NCBI GenBank assembly: GCA_002708985.1 | Contig: PAPS01000042.1 | Location: forward strand, 1-45,593 | Source of the DNA: Saprospirales bacterium | GTDB taxonomy: Bacteria > Bacteroidota > Bacteroidia > Chitinophagales > UBA8649 | Direction: 5' to 3' | Length of the DNA: 45,593 nt | Shown: one piece after another, positions 25,489-33,489 of the stretch | How the letters are laid out: every line of letters starts with the position of its first letter | How positions within the stretch are numbered: position 1 is the first letter of the stretch | The notes under the pieces: generated by a model | What the model saw: the letters and a program-made list of their open reading frames with translations, nothing else | Database searches by the model: none | Told to the model about the DNA's origin: nothing | Made by a program: the position numbers and the translations under genes

Positions 25489-25816
25489 GGTAATTAGTTA
25501 TACCCAGTTTTACGTTCGTAATTGTTGGCCCAATCATTTATGGGTTGACTGCACATAGTGTAGTTAATGAAAACCATTATTCTTATACTTTTTTGGATTA
25601 CTTTACTTCCTTTAGGCCTATTGGGTTAGCGATCCACTCCACTCCTATTAAGCCATGCTGTAGCTTGGCATAATACACGATTTGAGCACTTATCTTTTTT
25701 CACTACCTCAAAGTTGCATGGGGATGCCTCAAGCAAAAATAGTGGTGGGCCTCTGTGACCATTATTACGGGGTCTTTTAAGAAAATATTTCGCTGTGAAG
25801 TTTTATAAAAAACTAA
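25489..25816. other. 328-bp gene-poor island between convergent genes
   Basis: No credible gene fills this gap. The stretch 25626-25810 is less AT-rich than other gaps here. Its minus strand holds a 58-codon stop-free frame (25629-25802) without an ATG start, and a second frame reading 'LQHGLIGVEWIANP' ending at 25598. The hairpin GCAT-GGGG-ATGC (about 25715-25726) is flanked by a CCTCAA direct repeat. It may be a decayed gene or repeat. No tRNA or known ncRNA was recognised. Confidence 0.4.
25567..25629 (+). CDS. Possible 20-residue hydrophobic micropeptide
   Basis: An ATG-started frame encodes MKTIILILFWITLLPLGLLG, one positively charged end plus a single membrane-spanning stretch, then TAG. 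It resembles a signal peptide without a mature part, so it may be a tiny membrane peptide or the remnant of a broken exported-protein gene. There is no clear ribosome-binding site. Confidence 0.2.
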   Translation: MKTIILILFWITLLPLGLLG

Positions 25817-27106
25817 TTAGTCCTTGAGCTTTTTACGATTAACCGCGACATCACTTGGCTTAACCGCGAGCCTAGCTAAGCTGATTAGGAAGCGTTTGAA
25901 TATTGGGCCTCGACGTCCTCTCTTCTTTCCTTTTCTGATGCTGTCAAAAAAGAATTTCGTTTGAATACTTGTAAACAAAGCGCAGGTATTATGATCATAT
26001 TTTTTACCGCCATTGGATAAACGAACATTCTTTGCCCCCAAGCCTTTCATGAAATTATACGTGAATAGCGTATTTCGGTAATCTACCTGTTCATCGCTAT
26101 TACAATAGCATAACAACATTGGTCTTTGCGGTGCCCAGTCATAAAGGTCATTATCCGCTAGAGCGGCTCTTAATGGAAATGTGGAATCTTGTAAATATTT
26201 CTCTACTATTGCCGGGTAAATCATATCAGCAGGGACTTCAGGTAGTCGCTTAGACACATAGCCTATGCTGTACTCTCCGGTCATCGTCGCACGTAATAGG
26301 CTGTCATAGGGCGGAACAAATATTTCATAGATATCTCCGTCCCACATCGATGGATAGGCGCGATCCATTGAAGTGATTAGGTAGGGTAGATAGGCCTGAT
26401 GCCCATAGGGTTCAAACATTCTCCTTTGTTGATCACCTCCTGTCATGTAGTACGCTCCAGAGGCAGGGGCACTTGCTCGAACTGTAAACTCATCAGAATA
26501 TTGTTCCTCCATAATCTTATGAGTAGCCATGGCTGCATGACCTCCTTGGGAATATCCTGAAATATATAAATCCTCATTGAACGGTGTTTCCATAATTTCA
26601 GCAAATTCGCGTAAGGCCCTAACCATGTCAATCGAAGCTTGAGCTTCTGATTCCGCATGTTGGTATACGTGACGGCGTTCACCTTTCCCCAGACCAATGT
26701 AATGTGGGTAAAGTCCATAGTATCCATCCGTAGCGTAGGCAGCAACTACAGCTTGCATTCCTTTAAGGCCATTCCAATTTGAATTAACGCGCATTTCTGT
26801 GCCGTGATTTAAAATGGAAGCAGGAATTCCACCATCAAGATCTTTTGTAGGCATTAAGGGGAGGAATATATATCCTGATGCTGTTATCGTATCACCATTA
26901 ACGTAAATGGTTTTGTAGATCACTTCATATACATCAAAATCATACTTGATGGGCACAATGACTTTTTTGATCTTGTTTTGTTTCCAAAGTGCACGCAGAC
27001 TGTCTGTTGTAAACGAATCCACTTTGGTGTAGCTTACTAAGTGCTGAGCGCGGCTGTCAAGGCCTACGAGGAGCAAAAGGTAGAATAAGACGAGAATTTT
27101 TTTCAT
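25817..27106 (-). CDS. Secreted alpha/beta-hydrolase with basic C-terminal tail
   Basis: The 429-residue protein starts at the ATG at 27106, which opens a signal peptide (MKKILVLFYLLLLVGLDSRAQ); the longer frame begins with TTG inside an inverted repeat. The hydrolase fold has the nucleophile elbow 'YISGYSQGGHAAMA' (GxSxG), oxyanion region 'ILNHGTEMR', and a C-terminal Asp/His region 'CYCNSDEQVDYRN' and 'KKYDHNTC'. Similar proteins are annotated as secretory lipases or peptidase-like hydrolases. The tail from about residue 388 is rich in Lys and Arg ('KGKKRGRRGP'), unusual for a secreted hydrolase. Substrate unknown. It is on the same strand as the DUF4442 gene upstream, but 124 bp separate them. 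Confidence 0.78.
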   Translation of the reverse strand: MKKILVLFYLLLLVGLDSRAQHLVSYTKVDSFTTDSLRALWKQNKIKKVIVPIKYDFDVYEVIYKTIYVNGDTITASGYIFLPLMPTKDLDGGIPASILNHGTEMRVNSNWNGLKGMQAVVAAYATDGYYGLYPHYIGLGKGERRHVYQHAESEAQASIDMVRALREFAEIMETPFNEDLYISGYSQGGHAAMATHKIMEEQYSDEFTVRASAPASGAYYMTGGDQQRRMFEPYGHQAYLPYLITSMDRAYPSMWDGDIYEIFVPPYDSLLRATMTGEYSIGYVSKRLPEVPADMIYPAIVEKYLQDSTFPLRAALADNDLYDWAPQRPMLLCYCNSDEQVDYRNTLFTYNFMKGLGAKNVRLSNGGKKYDHNTCALFTSIQTKFFFDSIRKGKKRGRRGPIFKRFLISLARLAVKPSDVAVNRKKLKD

Positions 27107-27120
27107 GTATATGGAGGATA

Positions 27121-27154
27121 TTGAATAAAATACTTCGAATCCAAGTTTATTCAA
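27121..27154. promoter_or_regulatory. 9-bp-arm inverted repeat just upstream of the secreted hydrolase gene
   Basis: TTGAATAAA (27121-27129) and TTTATTCAA (27146-27154) are perfect complements with 16 nt between, and the loop itself contains the palindrome TTCGAA. The repeat begins 15 nt before the start codon at 27106. It could be an operator or an mRNA leader hairpin limiting ribosome access. Confidence 0.45.
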
Positions 27155-27230
27155 CCAATAGGACTCTCTATTTAACCTTTATTAGGAAAGAAGGGTAGAT
27201 GTTTTTGGGAAATATGAGCCAGTGGTTCGC

Positions 27231-27686
27231 TCAGGACTTTCGTCGTGCATAAACTTCCTTATCGACCTCGGCTACAAGTATTCCGTTACTATCCAAAATT
27301 TCGGCGGTAAATACATAGGTGGTTTTACCCAGAGAATCCGCCTGGTATCGAATGTGTTCAATTTCCTCTGGCTTTGTTTTAAATACTGCCTTCAGTGTTC
27401 GTTCTCCGGGCTTTATAAATCGGACAGCTGCGCTTTTGTCCCATACTATGTATTCAGGGCCTAACTTATCAAGTACAATAAAACAAAACCAAGGGTCACA
27501 CATAGCATAGATGGATCCTCCAAAATGCGTATTAAAGAGATTCTTATTCCACCAACGTAACTTCATTTCAACATGGCAAGCATAACCATCATCTGAAAAG
27601 CCTTTAAATCGTATACCCGCGCCGAGATAGGGAGGGTAAAGATTTATCCAGCGCATTTTACGCTGTTTGAAGCGGTAACTAGACAT
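27231..27686 (-). CDS. DUF4442 hotdog-fold protein (possible thioesterase)
   Basis: This 151-residue protein matches the DUF4442 group of hotdog-fold proteins related to PaaI thioesterases: 'YPPYLGAGIRFKGFSDDG', 'RWWNKNLFNTHFGGSIYAM', 'DKSAAVRFIKPGERTLKAVF' and 'TYVFTAEILDSNGILVAEV'. The central 'NTHFGGSIYAMCDP' helix corresponds to the hotdog helix that packs in the substrate groove. No signal peptide, so cytoplasmic. It starts 2 nt after the stop of the dicarboxylate symporter gene, and is probably the last gene of the aroC operon. Acyl-CoA substrate is inferred only from the fold. Confidence 0.85.
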   Translation of the reverse strand: MSSYRFKQRKMRWINLYPPYLGAGIRFKGFSDDGYACHVEMKLRWWNKNLFNTHFGGSIYAMCDPWFCFIVLDKLGPEYIVWDKSAAVRFIKPGERTLKAVFKTKPEEIEHIRYQADSLGKTTYVFTAEILDSNGILVAEVDKEVYARRKS

Positions 27687-27688
27687 TT

Positions 27689-29020
27689 CTATTGGCTGGA
27701 TTTCTTCGAAGAGAATTCCCCTTCACTCTGAGCAATAAGCGTAGCGACAGCGGCATCTCCCGTGACATTAATGGCTGTGCGCGTCATATCGAGAATTCGA
27801 TCAATAGGAAAAACTAAAGCTACCCACCAAGCTTGGTAGCCTAAAGAAGCCAGTATGCCCATAAGCAATACCAATCCCGCACTGGGTACGGCAGGTGCGC
27901 CGATTGAGGCTAAGGTGGCCATACCAATCATTAATAATTGATCCGTCATCTCCATGCCTCCTGCGAAGAATTGGGCTAAAAACACTGCGGTTATTCCTTG
28001 AAACATCGACGTGCCATCCATATTTATTGTGGCACCTATCGGTAAGATAAAATTCGTGGTTTGAGGTGAAACACCAAGGTCCTTCTCCACGACATCCATG
28101 GTTACGGGCAGGGTAGCGGCACTTGACGAAGTAGAAAACGCAACCGACTGGGCTTTTACAAGTTTTCGCATGAATCCCAAGTAGCCAATGTGCCGAACGA
28201 AGATGGCAACCAAGCTTGGATAAAATACGAGGGCCATGATACCCAATCCGAGCATGACAGTGCCCATATACCAGCCTACAGCTCGTAGAATTTGCGATAA
28301 AATATCAGGGTTATCGCCAGCTAAACGCGCCATTTGCCCTGCCAACAGACAAAAGACAAAGAATGGGGCGGCGCGCATTACCCATTGAATCAAGAGGAGG
28401 ATTACTTCATTGATACCGTCCACTGCCTTATTCACAGGATCGCTGTATCGTTTATCTACAAAGAGTAGTCCAATGCCAAAGAATATGGCAAAAAAGATCA
28501 CCTGAAGCATTTTGCTCATCGAAGTTAAAGCGCCGAAAATGTTATCTGGGACTGACTCGACAAGTATGAACAAGGGACCATATTCTTCTTGAATTTTGTT
28601 AGTGACATCCTGTTTAGCTTGTAATGATTTAAATCCATCATCCTGGGAAACATTCGTTTCAACATAGGTTTGAATTTCCCCTTTAACTGTCTGGTCAATT
28701 TTGTTTCCAGGCTCAATGAGATTAACAAGGCCAAGTCCAATAGTCACGGAAACAACAGTGGTAAGAACATAAAGGCCAAAAGTCTTTGCCCCCAATCTTC
28801 CTAGTCGAGAGATATCGGATAGTCCGGCTACTCCTTTAATGATTGAAAAGAGTACTAAGGGTATCGCAAGCATCTTTAGTAAGCGAATAAAAATGTCTCC
28901 AAAAGGACGTAGATAGTACAAAGTAAACTTCATCCAACCCTGTGAAATCGCTAAGTAGGAATAGAGGATACCGAGGATGAGGGCTATAATAATTTGCCAA
29001 TGAAGGGCTATTTTTTTCAT
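27689..29020 (-). CDS. Dicarboxylate/amino acid:cation symporter (DAACS, GltP-like)
   Basis: The 443-residue inner-membrane transporter belongs to the DAACS family, which imports glutamate, aspartate or C4-dicarboxylates with Na+ or H+. Diagnostic segments are 'FSTSSSAATLPVTM' (hairpin HP1), 'PIGATINMDGTSMFQ' (transmembrane segment 7) and 'ASIGAPAVPSAGLVLL' (hairpin HP2). Start at 29020 (MKKIALHWQ) rather than the longer frame at 29059, because it leaves a clean 4-nt gap to the cupin stop codon. A loop of about 80 residues between early helices ('DQTVKGEIQTYVETNVSQDD') is probably periplasmic. The substrate cannot be fixed from sequence. Confidence 0.93.
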   Translation of the reverse strand: MKKIALHWQIIIALILGILYSYLAISQGWMKFTLYYLRPFGDIFIRLLKMLAIPLVLFSIIKGVAGLSDISRLGRLGAKTFGLYVLTTVVSVTIGLGLVNLIEPGNKIDQTVKGEIQTYVETNVSQDDGFKSLQAKQDVTNKIQEEYGPLFILVESVPDNIFGALTSMSKMLQVIFFAIFFGIGLLFVDKRYSDPVNKAVDGINEVILLLIQWVMRAAPFFVFCLLAGQMARLAGDNPDILSQILRAVGWYMGTVMLGLGIMALVFYPSLVAIFVRHIGYLGFMRKLVKAQSVAFSTSSSAATLPVTMDVVEKDLGVSPQTTNFILPIGATINMDGTSMFQGITAVFLAQFFAGGMEMTDQLLMIGMATLASIGAPAVPSAGLVLLMGILASLGYQAWWVALVFPIDRILDMTRTAINVTGDAAVATLIAQSEGEFSSKKSSQ

Positions 29021-29024
29021 AGTA

Positions 29025-29402
29025 CTATGGTTTGGATTCGGATTCAAAGACAATTTCATCTTCTTCTCGCCAGGCTGGATCCACGATGCAATAAAAAATT
29101 AAATCCTCTGTTCCAATGTTTTCTATGCACTGGACGGCATTAGGTGGAATGTAAATGACATGCCCTTTGGTTACTTCCTGAGCTTCCTCGTCGATAAACA
29201 TGCGTCCCCTTCCTTTAAGAATAATGTATACTTCACTTGTTGTCAGCGCATGCTTGAAGGATGTTTCACCAGTTTTTACTATTGCATGCGCCAAGCTGTA
29301 ACGTAGCGAAATATCCATTTTATCTGGATGAAGTATTTCTCTTAAATGGGTGGAATCTCCCGCTGTAAACTCAGTACATTCTTTATGATGATAGACCTTC
29401 AT
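29025..29402 (-). CDS. Small single-domain cupin protein
   Basis: The 125-residue protein has the cupin barrel motifs 'SEVYIILKGRGRMFIDEE' and 'GHVIYIPPNAVQCIENIG'. Motif 1 has Glu but lacks the usual pair of His metal ligands, so metal binding is uncertain. The start ATG (MKVYHHKE) overlaps the aroC stop as ATGA (29399-29402), a sign of translational coupling; an upstream frame extending into aroC lacks support. It precedes the symporter by 4 nt. A sugar- or small-ligand-binding role is possible. No enzyme function can be assigned. Confidence 0.82.
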   Translation of the reverse strand: MKVYHHKECTEFTAGDSTHLREILHPDKMDISLRYSLAHAIVKTGETSFKHALTTSEVYIILKGRGRMFIDEEAQEVTKGHVIYIPPNAVQCIENIGTEDLIFYCIVDPAWREEDEIVFESESKP

Positions 29403-30493
29403 TGTTTCAAGTCTATTTGTTCTATGGTATCGATCTGAGCGAGCAGAATATGATCGACGGTTACAAGATTTGCCATTGCCTCGACAATGGGCACTGCACG
29501 CGGAATCACACAAGGATCATGTCTTCCTTTGCCTTCAACTATTGCTTTTTTCCCGAGCTGATCAATAGATTCTTGGGCTTTTTGGATGGTTGCGGTTGGT
29601 TTGAATCCTACTTTAAATGTTACGGGCATTCCATTGGTAATTCCTCCTTGTACGCCACCACTAAAGTTGGTTGTTGTGGTAACTTTATCATTTTCTATAA
29701 TAAAGGGGTCATTGTGTTCGCTTCCTTTCATTTTGGTGCCCGCTATGCCTGAACCAATCTCAAAGGATTTGGTGGCATTGATAGATAGCATGGCAAAAGC
29801 TAGGTCAGCTTCAAATCGATGAAATACAGGTTGTCCCAATCCAACAGGGAGGCCATTGATATGACACGCTACGATACCACCAAGGCTGTCTCCCTCAGAC
29901 TTTGCAACTTCAATGGCTTGCTGCATTACATCTGCCGTAGATGCATTTGGGCAACGCGTTGGATGATGCTCAATACTAGAATAATTAATGGTTGTCTCCT
30001 CTAATACAATATCGCCAATCTGATGAGTAAAGGCATAGACCTCAATGCCGAGGTGGCTTAAGATACGCTTCGCCACTGCTCCGGCAGCCACACGGCATGC
30101 TGTTTCGCGCGCTGAAGCTCTCCCTCCTCCTCGGGGGTCGCGATGACCGTACTTTTTGAGATAGGTATAATCGGCGTGAGAAGGGCGATACACTTCTTTA
30201 AGGTGATTGTAATCTTCTGGACGAGCGTCCTGATTGCGTATAAGCAAAGTAATTGGGCTTCCCAATGTTTTGTCTTCAAAAACTCCTGAAAGGATTTCTA
30301 CTTGATCTTTTTCCTTTCGAGCTGTTGTTAGATTTGATTGACCGGGTCGCCTTCGGTCGAGCGCTTCTTGAATATGAGATTGCCTCAGCGATAGTCCAGA
30401 TGGGCATCCATCAATAACTACCCCCATAGCCCGACCATGAGATTCACCAAAAGTGGTAATTCGAAAACGATGTCCAAAGGAGTTTCCAACCAT
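29399..30493 (-). CDS. aroC: Chorismate synthase
   Basis: This 364-residue enzyme makes chorismate from 5-enolpyruvylshikimate-3-phosphate with reduced FMN, the last common step of aromatic amino acid synthesis. Motifs include 'GHRFRITTFGESHGRAMG' at the N-terminus, 'RRPGQSNLTTARKEKD', 'DYTYLKKYGHRDPRGGG', 'SARETACRVAAGAVAK' and the C-terminal 'GKGRHDPCVIPRAVPIVEA'. I use the ATG at 30493: family members begin 'M.GN..G..FR.TTFGESHG', which this start reproduces. The longer frame from 30574 would overlap the divergent hutI. It heads a four-gene operon (aroC, cupin, symporter, DUF4442). Confidence 0.97.
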   Translation of the reverse strand: MVGNSFGHRFRITTFGESHGRAMGVVIDGCPSGLSLRQSHIQEALDRRRPGQSNLTTARKEKDQVEILSGVFEDKTLGSPITLLIRNQDARPEDYNHLKEVYRPSHADYTYLKKYGHRDPRGGGRASARETACRVAAGAVAKRILSHLGIEVYAFTHQIGDIVLEETTINYSSIEHHPTRCPNASTADVMQQAIEVAKSEGDSLGGIVACHINGLPVGLGQPVFHRFEADLAFAMLSINATKSFEIGSGIAGTKMKGSEHNDPFIIENDKVTTTTNFSGGVQGGITNGMPVTFKVGFKPTATIQKAQESIDQLGKKAIVEGKGRHDPCVIPRAVPIVEAMANLVTVDHILLAQIDTIEQIDLKQ

Positions 30494-30497
30494 AGAG

Positions 30498-30505
30498 CAA
30501 AAGTA
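30498..30505 (-). promoter_or_regulatory. Candidate -7 element (TAnnTTTG) before aroC
   Basis: On the minus strand TACTTTTG matches the Bacteroidota -7 consensus TAnnTTTG, ending 5 nt before the aroC ATG. A -33 TTTG is not present at the proper distance, so this may be chance. If real the message would be nearly leaderless. Confidence 0.22.
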
Positions 30506-30561
30506 GATAATTCTAGTCGTCGTTTGGGGTGTAAACGGTAATAACCCTGTATCTTGACGAT

Positions 30562-31752
30562 ATGTCTGGTTCAAAGCTCATTACAAACCTTCATGCTGAG
30601 TCACCTTATGTTAGGGCAACGGGTCTCAAATCAATCGCTGTAGACAATGGCAGATTTATAGAAATTGAAGATTTACCATTGGAGACTGAAGTTATTGATG
30701 TTGACCATGCATTCGTTCTTCCGGGATTTGTAGACAATCATACCCATCTTGTACATGCTGCGTCCAGAGAAGAGGAGTTTTTGATGAAAATTGAGGGTAG
30801 GAGTTATGAAGAAATTGCTGCTGCTGGTGGAGGAATTCACAACTCTGCAAGAAAGCTTCAAGATTTATCTGAAGAGGCCTTATTTCATAGAGCATGTTGG
30901 AGAATGGATGCTGTGCGCAAGGCAGGGACTACCGCCATCGAGATAAAAAGTGGCTATGGATTAACCGTCCAAGATGAGCTAAAGATGCTTCGTGTGATTC
31001 GTCGACTTCAAAAGGCATATCCTGATATGTTAATCCGTCCAACTTTGCTAGCGGCACATGCCCTACCGATTGCCTACCAGTCCAATCGTAGCCTTTGGAT
31101 TGATATTATTTGTGAGGAGCTCATACCGGCCGCAGCAGAGGCTAAGCTGGCCTACTTCATTGATGTTTTTTGTGAGAAAGGCTTCTTTACCGTAGATGAA
31201 ACAGCGAAAATTTTAGCTAAAGGAGCTGAGGTTGGTCTTAAAGCGAAGATTCATGGTAATCAGCTCGCAGTAAGTGGGGGTGTACAGGTGGCCGTCGAGC
31301 ATGAGGCTGTCTCAGTGGATCATTTAGAACAAATTACGGAGACAGAAATTAAGTTGTTGGTATCGAGTAAAACAATACCAGTAGGGTTGCCAGGTTGTAG
31401 TTTCTATCTCGGAATACCGTATGCGCCAGGAAGAGAACTTTTGGAGCGTGGGCTGCCTTTTGCTCTTGCTAGCGATTTTAATCCAGGAAGTTCTCCTCTA
31501 TACGATATGCAAAAGATATGGTCCTTAGCCTGTATAAAAATGAAGTTAAGCCCTCAACAAGCGCTTGATGCGATTACCTGCAATAGTGCGATGGCAATGG
31601 ATGCCGGTGAAGAGGTCGGAAGTATAAAAGTTGGACAACGAGCCAACCTTGTGATCCTTCAAAAGGAGATACAAAACTTGTCATATGTACCCTATTCCTT
31701 TGGAGAAAATAATATTGATAAAGTAATGGTATATGGGGAGTGGGTGGCCTAG
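30562..31752 (+). CDS. hutI: Imidazolonepropionase
   Basis: The 396-residue metal-dependent amidohydrolase opens the imidazolone ring of 4-imidazolone-5-propionate to give N-formimino-L-glutamate in histidine degradation. It has the metal ligands His60 and His62 in 'VDNHTHLVHAASREEEF', 'SYEEIAAAGGGIHNSARK', 'KSGYGLTVQDELKMLRVI', 'CEKGFFTVDE', 'KIHGNQLA', 'SVDHLEQ' and 'LASDFNPGSSP'. Length is typical. It diverges from aroC (68-bp gap) and is followed 29 nt on by the formimidoyltransferase-cyclodeaminase gene, the next step of the pathway. hutH and hutU are not in the window. Confidence 0.96.
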   Translation: MSGSKLITNLHAESPYVRATGLKSIAVDNGRFIEIEDLPLETEVIDVDHAFVLPGFVDNHTHLVHAASREEEFLMKIEGRSYEEIAAAGGGIHNSARKLQDLSEEALFHRACWRMDAVRKAGTTAIEIKSGYGLTVQDELKMLRVIRRLQKAYPDMLIRPTLLAAHALPIAYQSNRSLWIDIICEELIPAAAEAKLAYFIDVFCEKGFFTVDETAKILAKGAEVGLKAKIHGNQLAVSGGVQVAVEHEAVSVDHLEQITETEIKLLVSSKTIPVGLPGCSFYLGIPYAPGRELLERGLPFALASDFNPGSSPLYDMQKIWSLACIKMKLSPQQALDAITCNSAMAMDAGEEVGSIKVGQRANLVILQKEIQNLSYVPYSFGENNIDKVMVYGEWVA

Positions 31753-31781
31753 CCAACGAGAAATAATGCAAAGAAAATATC

Positions 31782-33467
31782 ATGAGAAAACTAATCGAAT
31801 GTGTACCGAACATTAGCGAAGGGAGAAGGCCTGAGGTCATTGACGCCATAGCGAACACGGTAAAGCAAGTAGATGGTGTACGATTGCTCGATGTAGATCC
31901 AGGAAAAGCCACGAATCGAACAGTAATCACTTTTGTTGGAGAACCTGATCAAGTCGTCGAAGCAGCATACAAGCTCATCAGAAAAGCAGCCGAGCTCATT
32001 GACATGAGCCAGCATAGCGGAGAACATCCTAGGTTTGGTGCTACAGACGTTTGTCCATTTATCCCTGTAGCTAACGCCTCCATGAAGGATTGTATTGAAT
32101 GTGCTAAAAAACTCGGTAAAAGGGTAGGAAAGGATTTGGATATTCCGGTCTATTTATATGAGTCGGCGGCGACAGAGGATAAGCGGAAGAATCTCGCTAC
32201 AGTTCGTGCTGGCGAGTATGAGGGAATTGAAGAAAAGATAAAGCAAGCGGGATGGAAGCCAGACTTTGGCCCTCAGCGTTTTAATCCAAAAACAGGAAAT
32301 ATTGCTATAGGGGCACGTGATTTTCTCATTGCTTTTAATGTGAATCTAAATACCACCTCCGTACGTCGGGCAAATTCTGTAGCCTTTGATATAAGAGAGA
32401 AAGGTCGGATAAAGACAGAGGATGGCACACCAATGGGAAAAAAAGTATTTGATAAAGATGGCAGTCCGGAGAGAGTCCCTGGTACTTGTCCTGGAGTAAA
32501 AGGAATTGGTTGGTATATCGAAGAATATGGCGTGGCTCAAATTTCTATGAATATCACGGATGTCAACAAAACACCGTTGCATAAAGCTTTTGATGAGACA
32601 GTACATTCTGCGCACAGGCGAGGTATGCGCGTCACTGGGTCAGAACTCGTAGGGCTTGTTCCCCTGCAAAGTATGTTAGATGCAGGTAAATATTTTCTAC
32701 AAAAACAAAACCGAAGCATTGGAGTTGGTGAAAAAGAGCTTGTTCGAGTAGCTGCTCTCTCCATGGGTCTTAGTGATTTAAAGCCCTTTGTGCCTGAGGA
32801 AAATATCATCGAATGGATGATTCGCGATACGAGTTCATCCAAGTTGGTGGGAATGGATTTAAAAGCCTTCGCCCATGAGACAGCCAGTGAGAGTCCTGCA
32901 CCAGGTGGTGGGTCAATTGCAGCCTATGTGGGAACTCTTGGTGTGGCCCTTGGAACCATGGTGGCTAATTTGTCATCTCACAAACGCGGTTGGGATGATC
33001 GTTGGGATTTCTTTTCTCAGTGGGCTGATAACGGTCAGAAAATCCTTTCAAAGTTACTTCGATTAGTCGATGAGGATACGGCGGCCTTTGAGCGTATTAT
33101 GGCAGCAATGCGTTTGCCTAAGGGGAGTCCAGAAGAAAAAGAAGCACGTCAGCAGGCGATGAGGGAGGCCACAGAATATGCCATTGACGTGCCACTTGAG
33201 GTGATGAGAACGGCCTATGCAGTATTCGATTTACTTGATATTATGGCCAAGGATGGTAATCCTAATTCAGCTTCAGATACGGGGGTAGGGGCACTTTGCG
33301 TTCGTACCGCAGTTCAAGGGGCTGGAATGAATGTGCGTATCAATATTCAGGATGTTGATGATGGAATATGGAAGAGTGAGGTGCTCCAGGAGATGAGGCA
33401 CTTGGAAGAGGATGCTGACCGCCGATGTAAGGTGATTATAGATAGGGTAGAATCACTGATAGCCTAA
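31782..33467 (+). CDS. ftcD: Bifunctional glutamate formimidoyltransferase / formimidoyl-tetrahydrofolate cyclodeaminase
   Basis: This 561-residue protein combines two enzymes. Residues 1 to about 330 transfer the formimino group from formiminoglutamate to tetrahydrofolate: 'ECVPNISEGRRPEVIDAI' (6-23), catalytic His82 in 'GEHPRFGATDVCPF', and 'NTTSVRRANSVAFDIREKG'. Residues from about 350 form the cyclodeaminase domain, which releases ammonia to give 5,10-methenyl-tetrahydrofolate: 'AHETASESPAPGGGSIAA' and 'NPNSASDTGVGALCVRTA'. The order matches the animal-type fused FTCD. It directly follows hutI, so histidine is routed to glutamate plus one-carbon units. Its stop is 22 nt before the lipoate ligase gene. 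Confidence 0.96.
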   Translation: MRKLIECVPNISEGRRPEVIDAIANTVKQVDGVRLLDVDPGKATNRTVITFVGEPDQVVEAAYKLIRKAAELIDMSQHSGEHPRFGATDVCPFIPVANASMKDCIECAKKLGKRVGKDLDIPVYLYESAATEDKRKNLATVRAGEYEGIEEKIKQAGWKPDFGPQRFNPKTGNIAIGARDFLIAFNVNLNTTSVRRANSVAFDIREKGRIKTEDGTPMGKKVFDKDGSPERVPGTCPGVKGIGWYIEEYGVAQISMNITDVNKTPLHKAFDETVHSAHRRGMRVTGSELVGLVPLQSMLDAGKYFLQKQNRSIGVGEKELVRVAALSMGLSDLKPFVPEENIIEWMIRDTSSSKLVGMDLKAFAHETASESPAPGGGSIAAYVGTLGVALGTMVANLSSHKRGWDDRWDFFSQWADNGQKILSKLLRLVDEDTAAFERIMAAMRLPKGSPEEKEARQQAMREATEYAIDVPLEVMRTAYAVFDLLDIMAKDGNPNSASDTGVGALCVRTAVQGAGMNVRINIQDVDDGIWKSEVLQEMRHLEEDADRRCKVIIDRVESLIA

Positions 33468-33489
33468 TAGGATTTTTTGATTGAATTCA

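Noticed and set aside
29403-29513. Longer N-terminus for the cupin gene
   Set aside because: The extension is Cys/Arg-rich antisense-like sequence inside aroC; the ATG overlapping the aroC stop is the natural start.
30494-30574. Longer N-terminus for aroC
   Set aside because: It would add residues before the conserved 'GNSFGHRF' start and overlap the divergent hutI.
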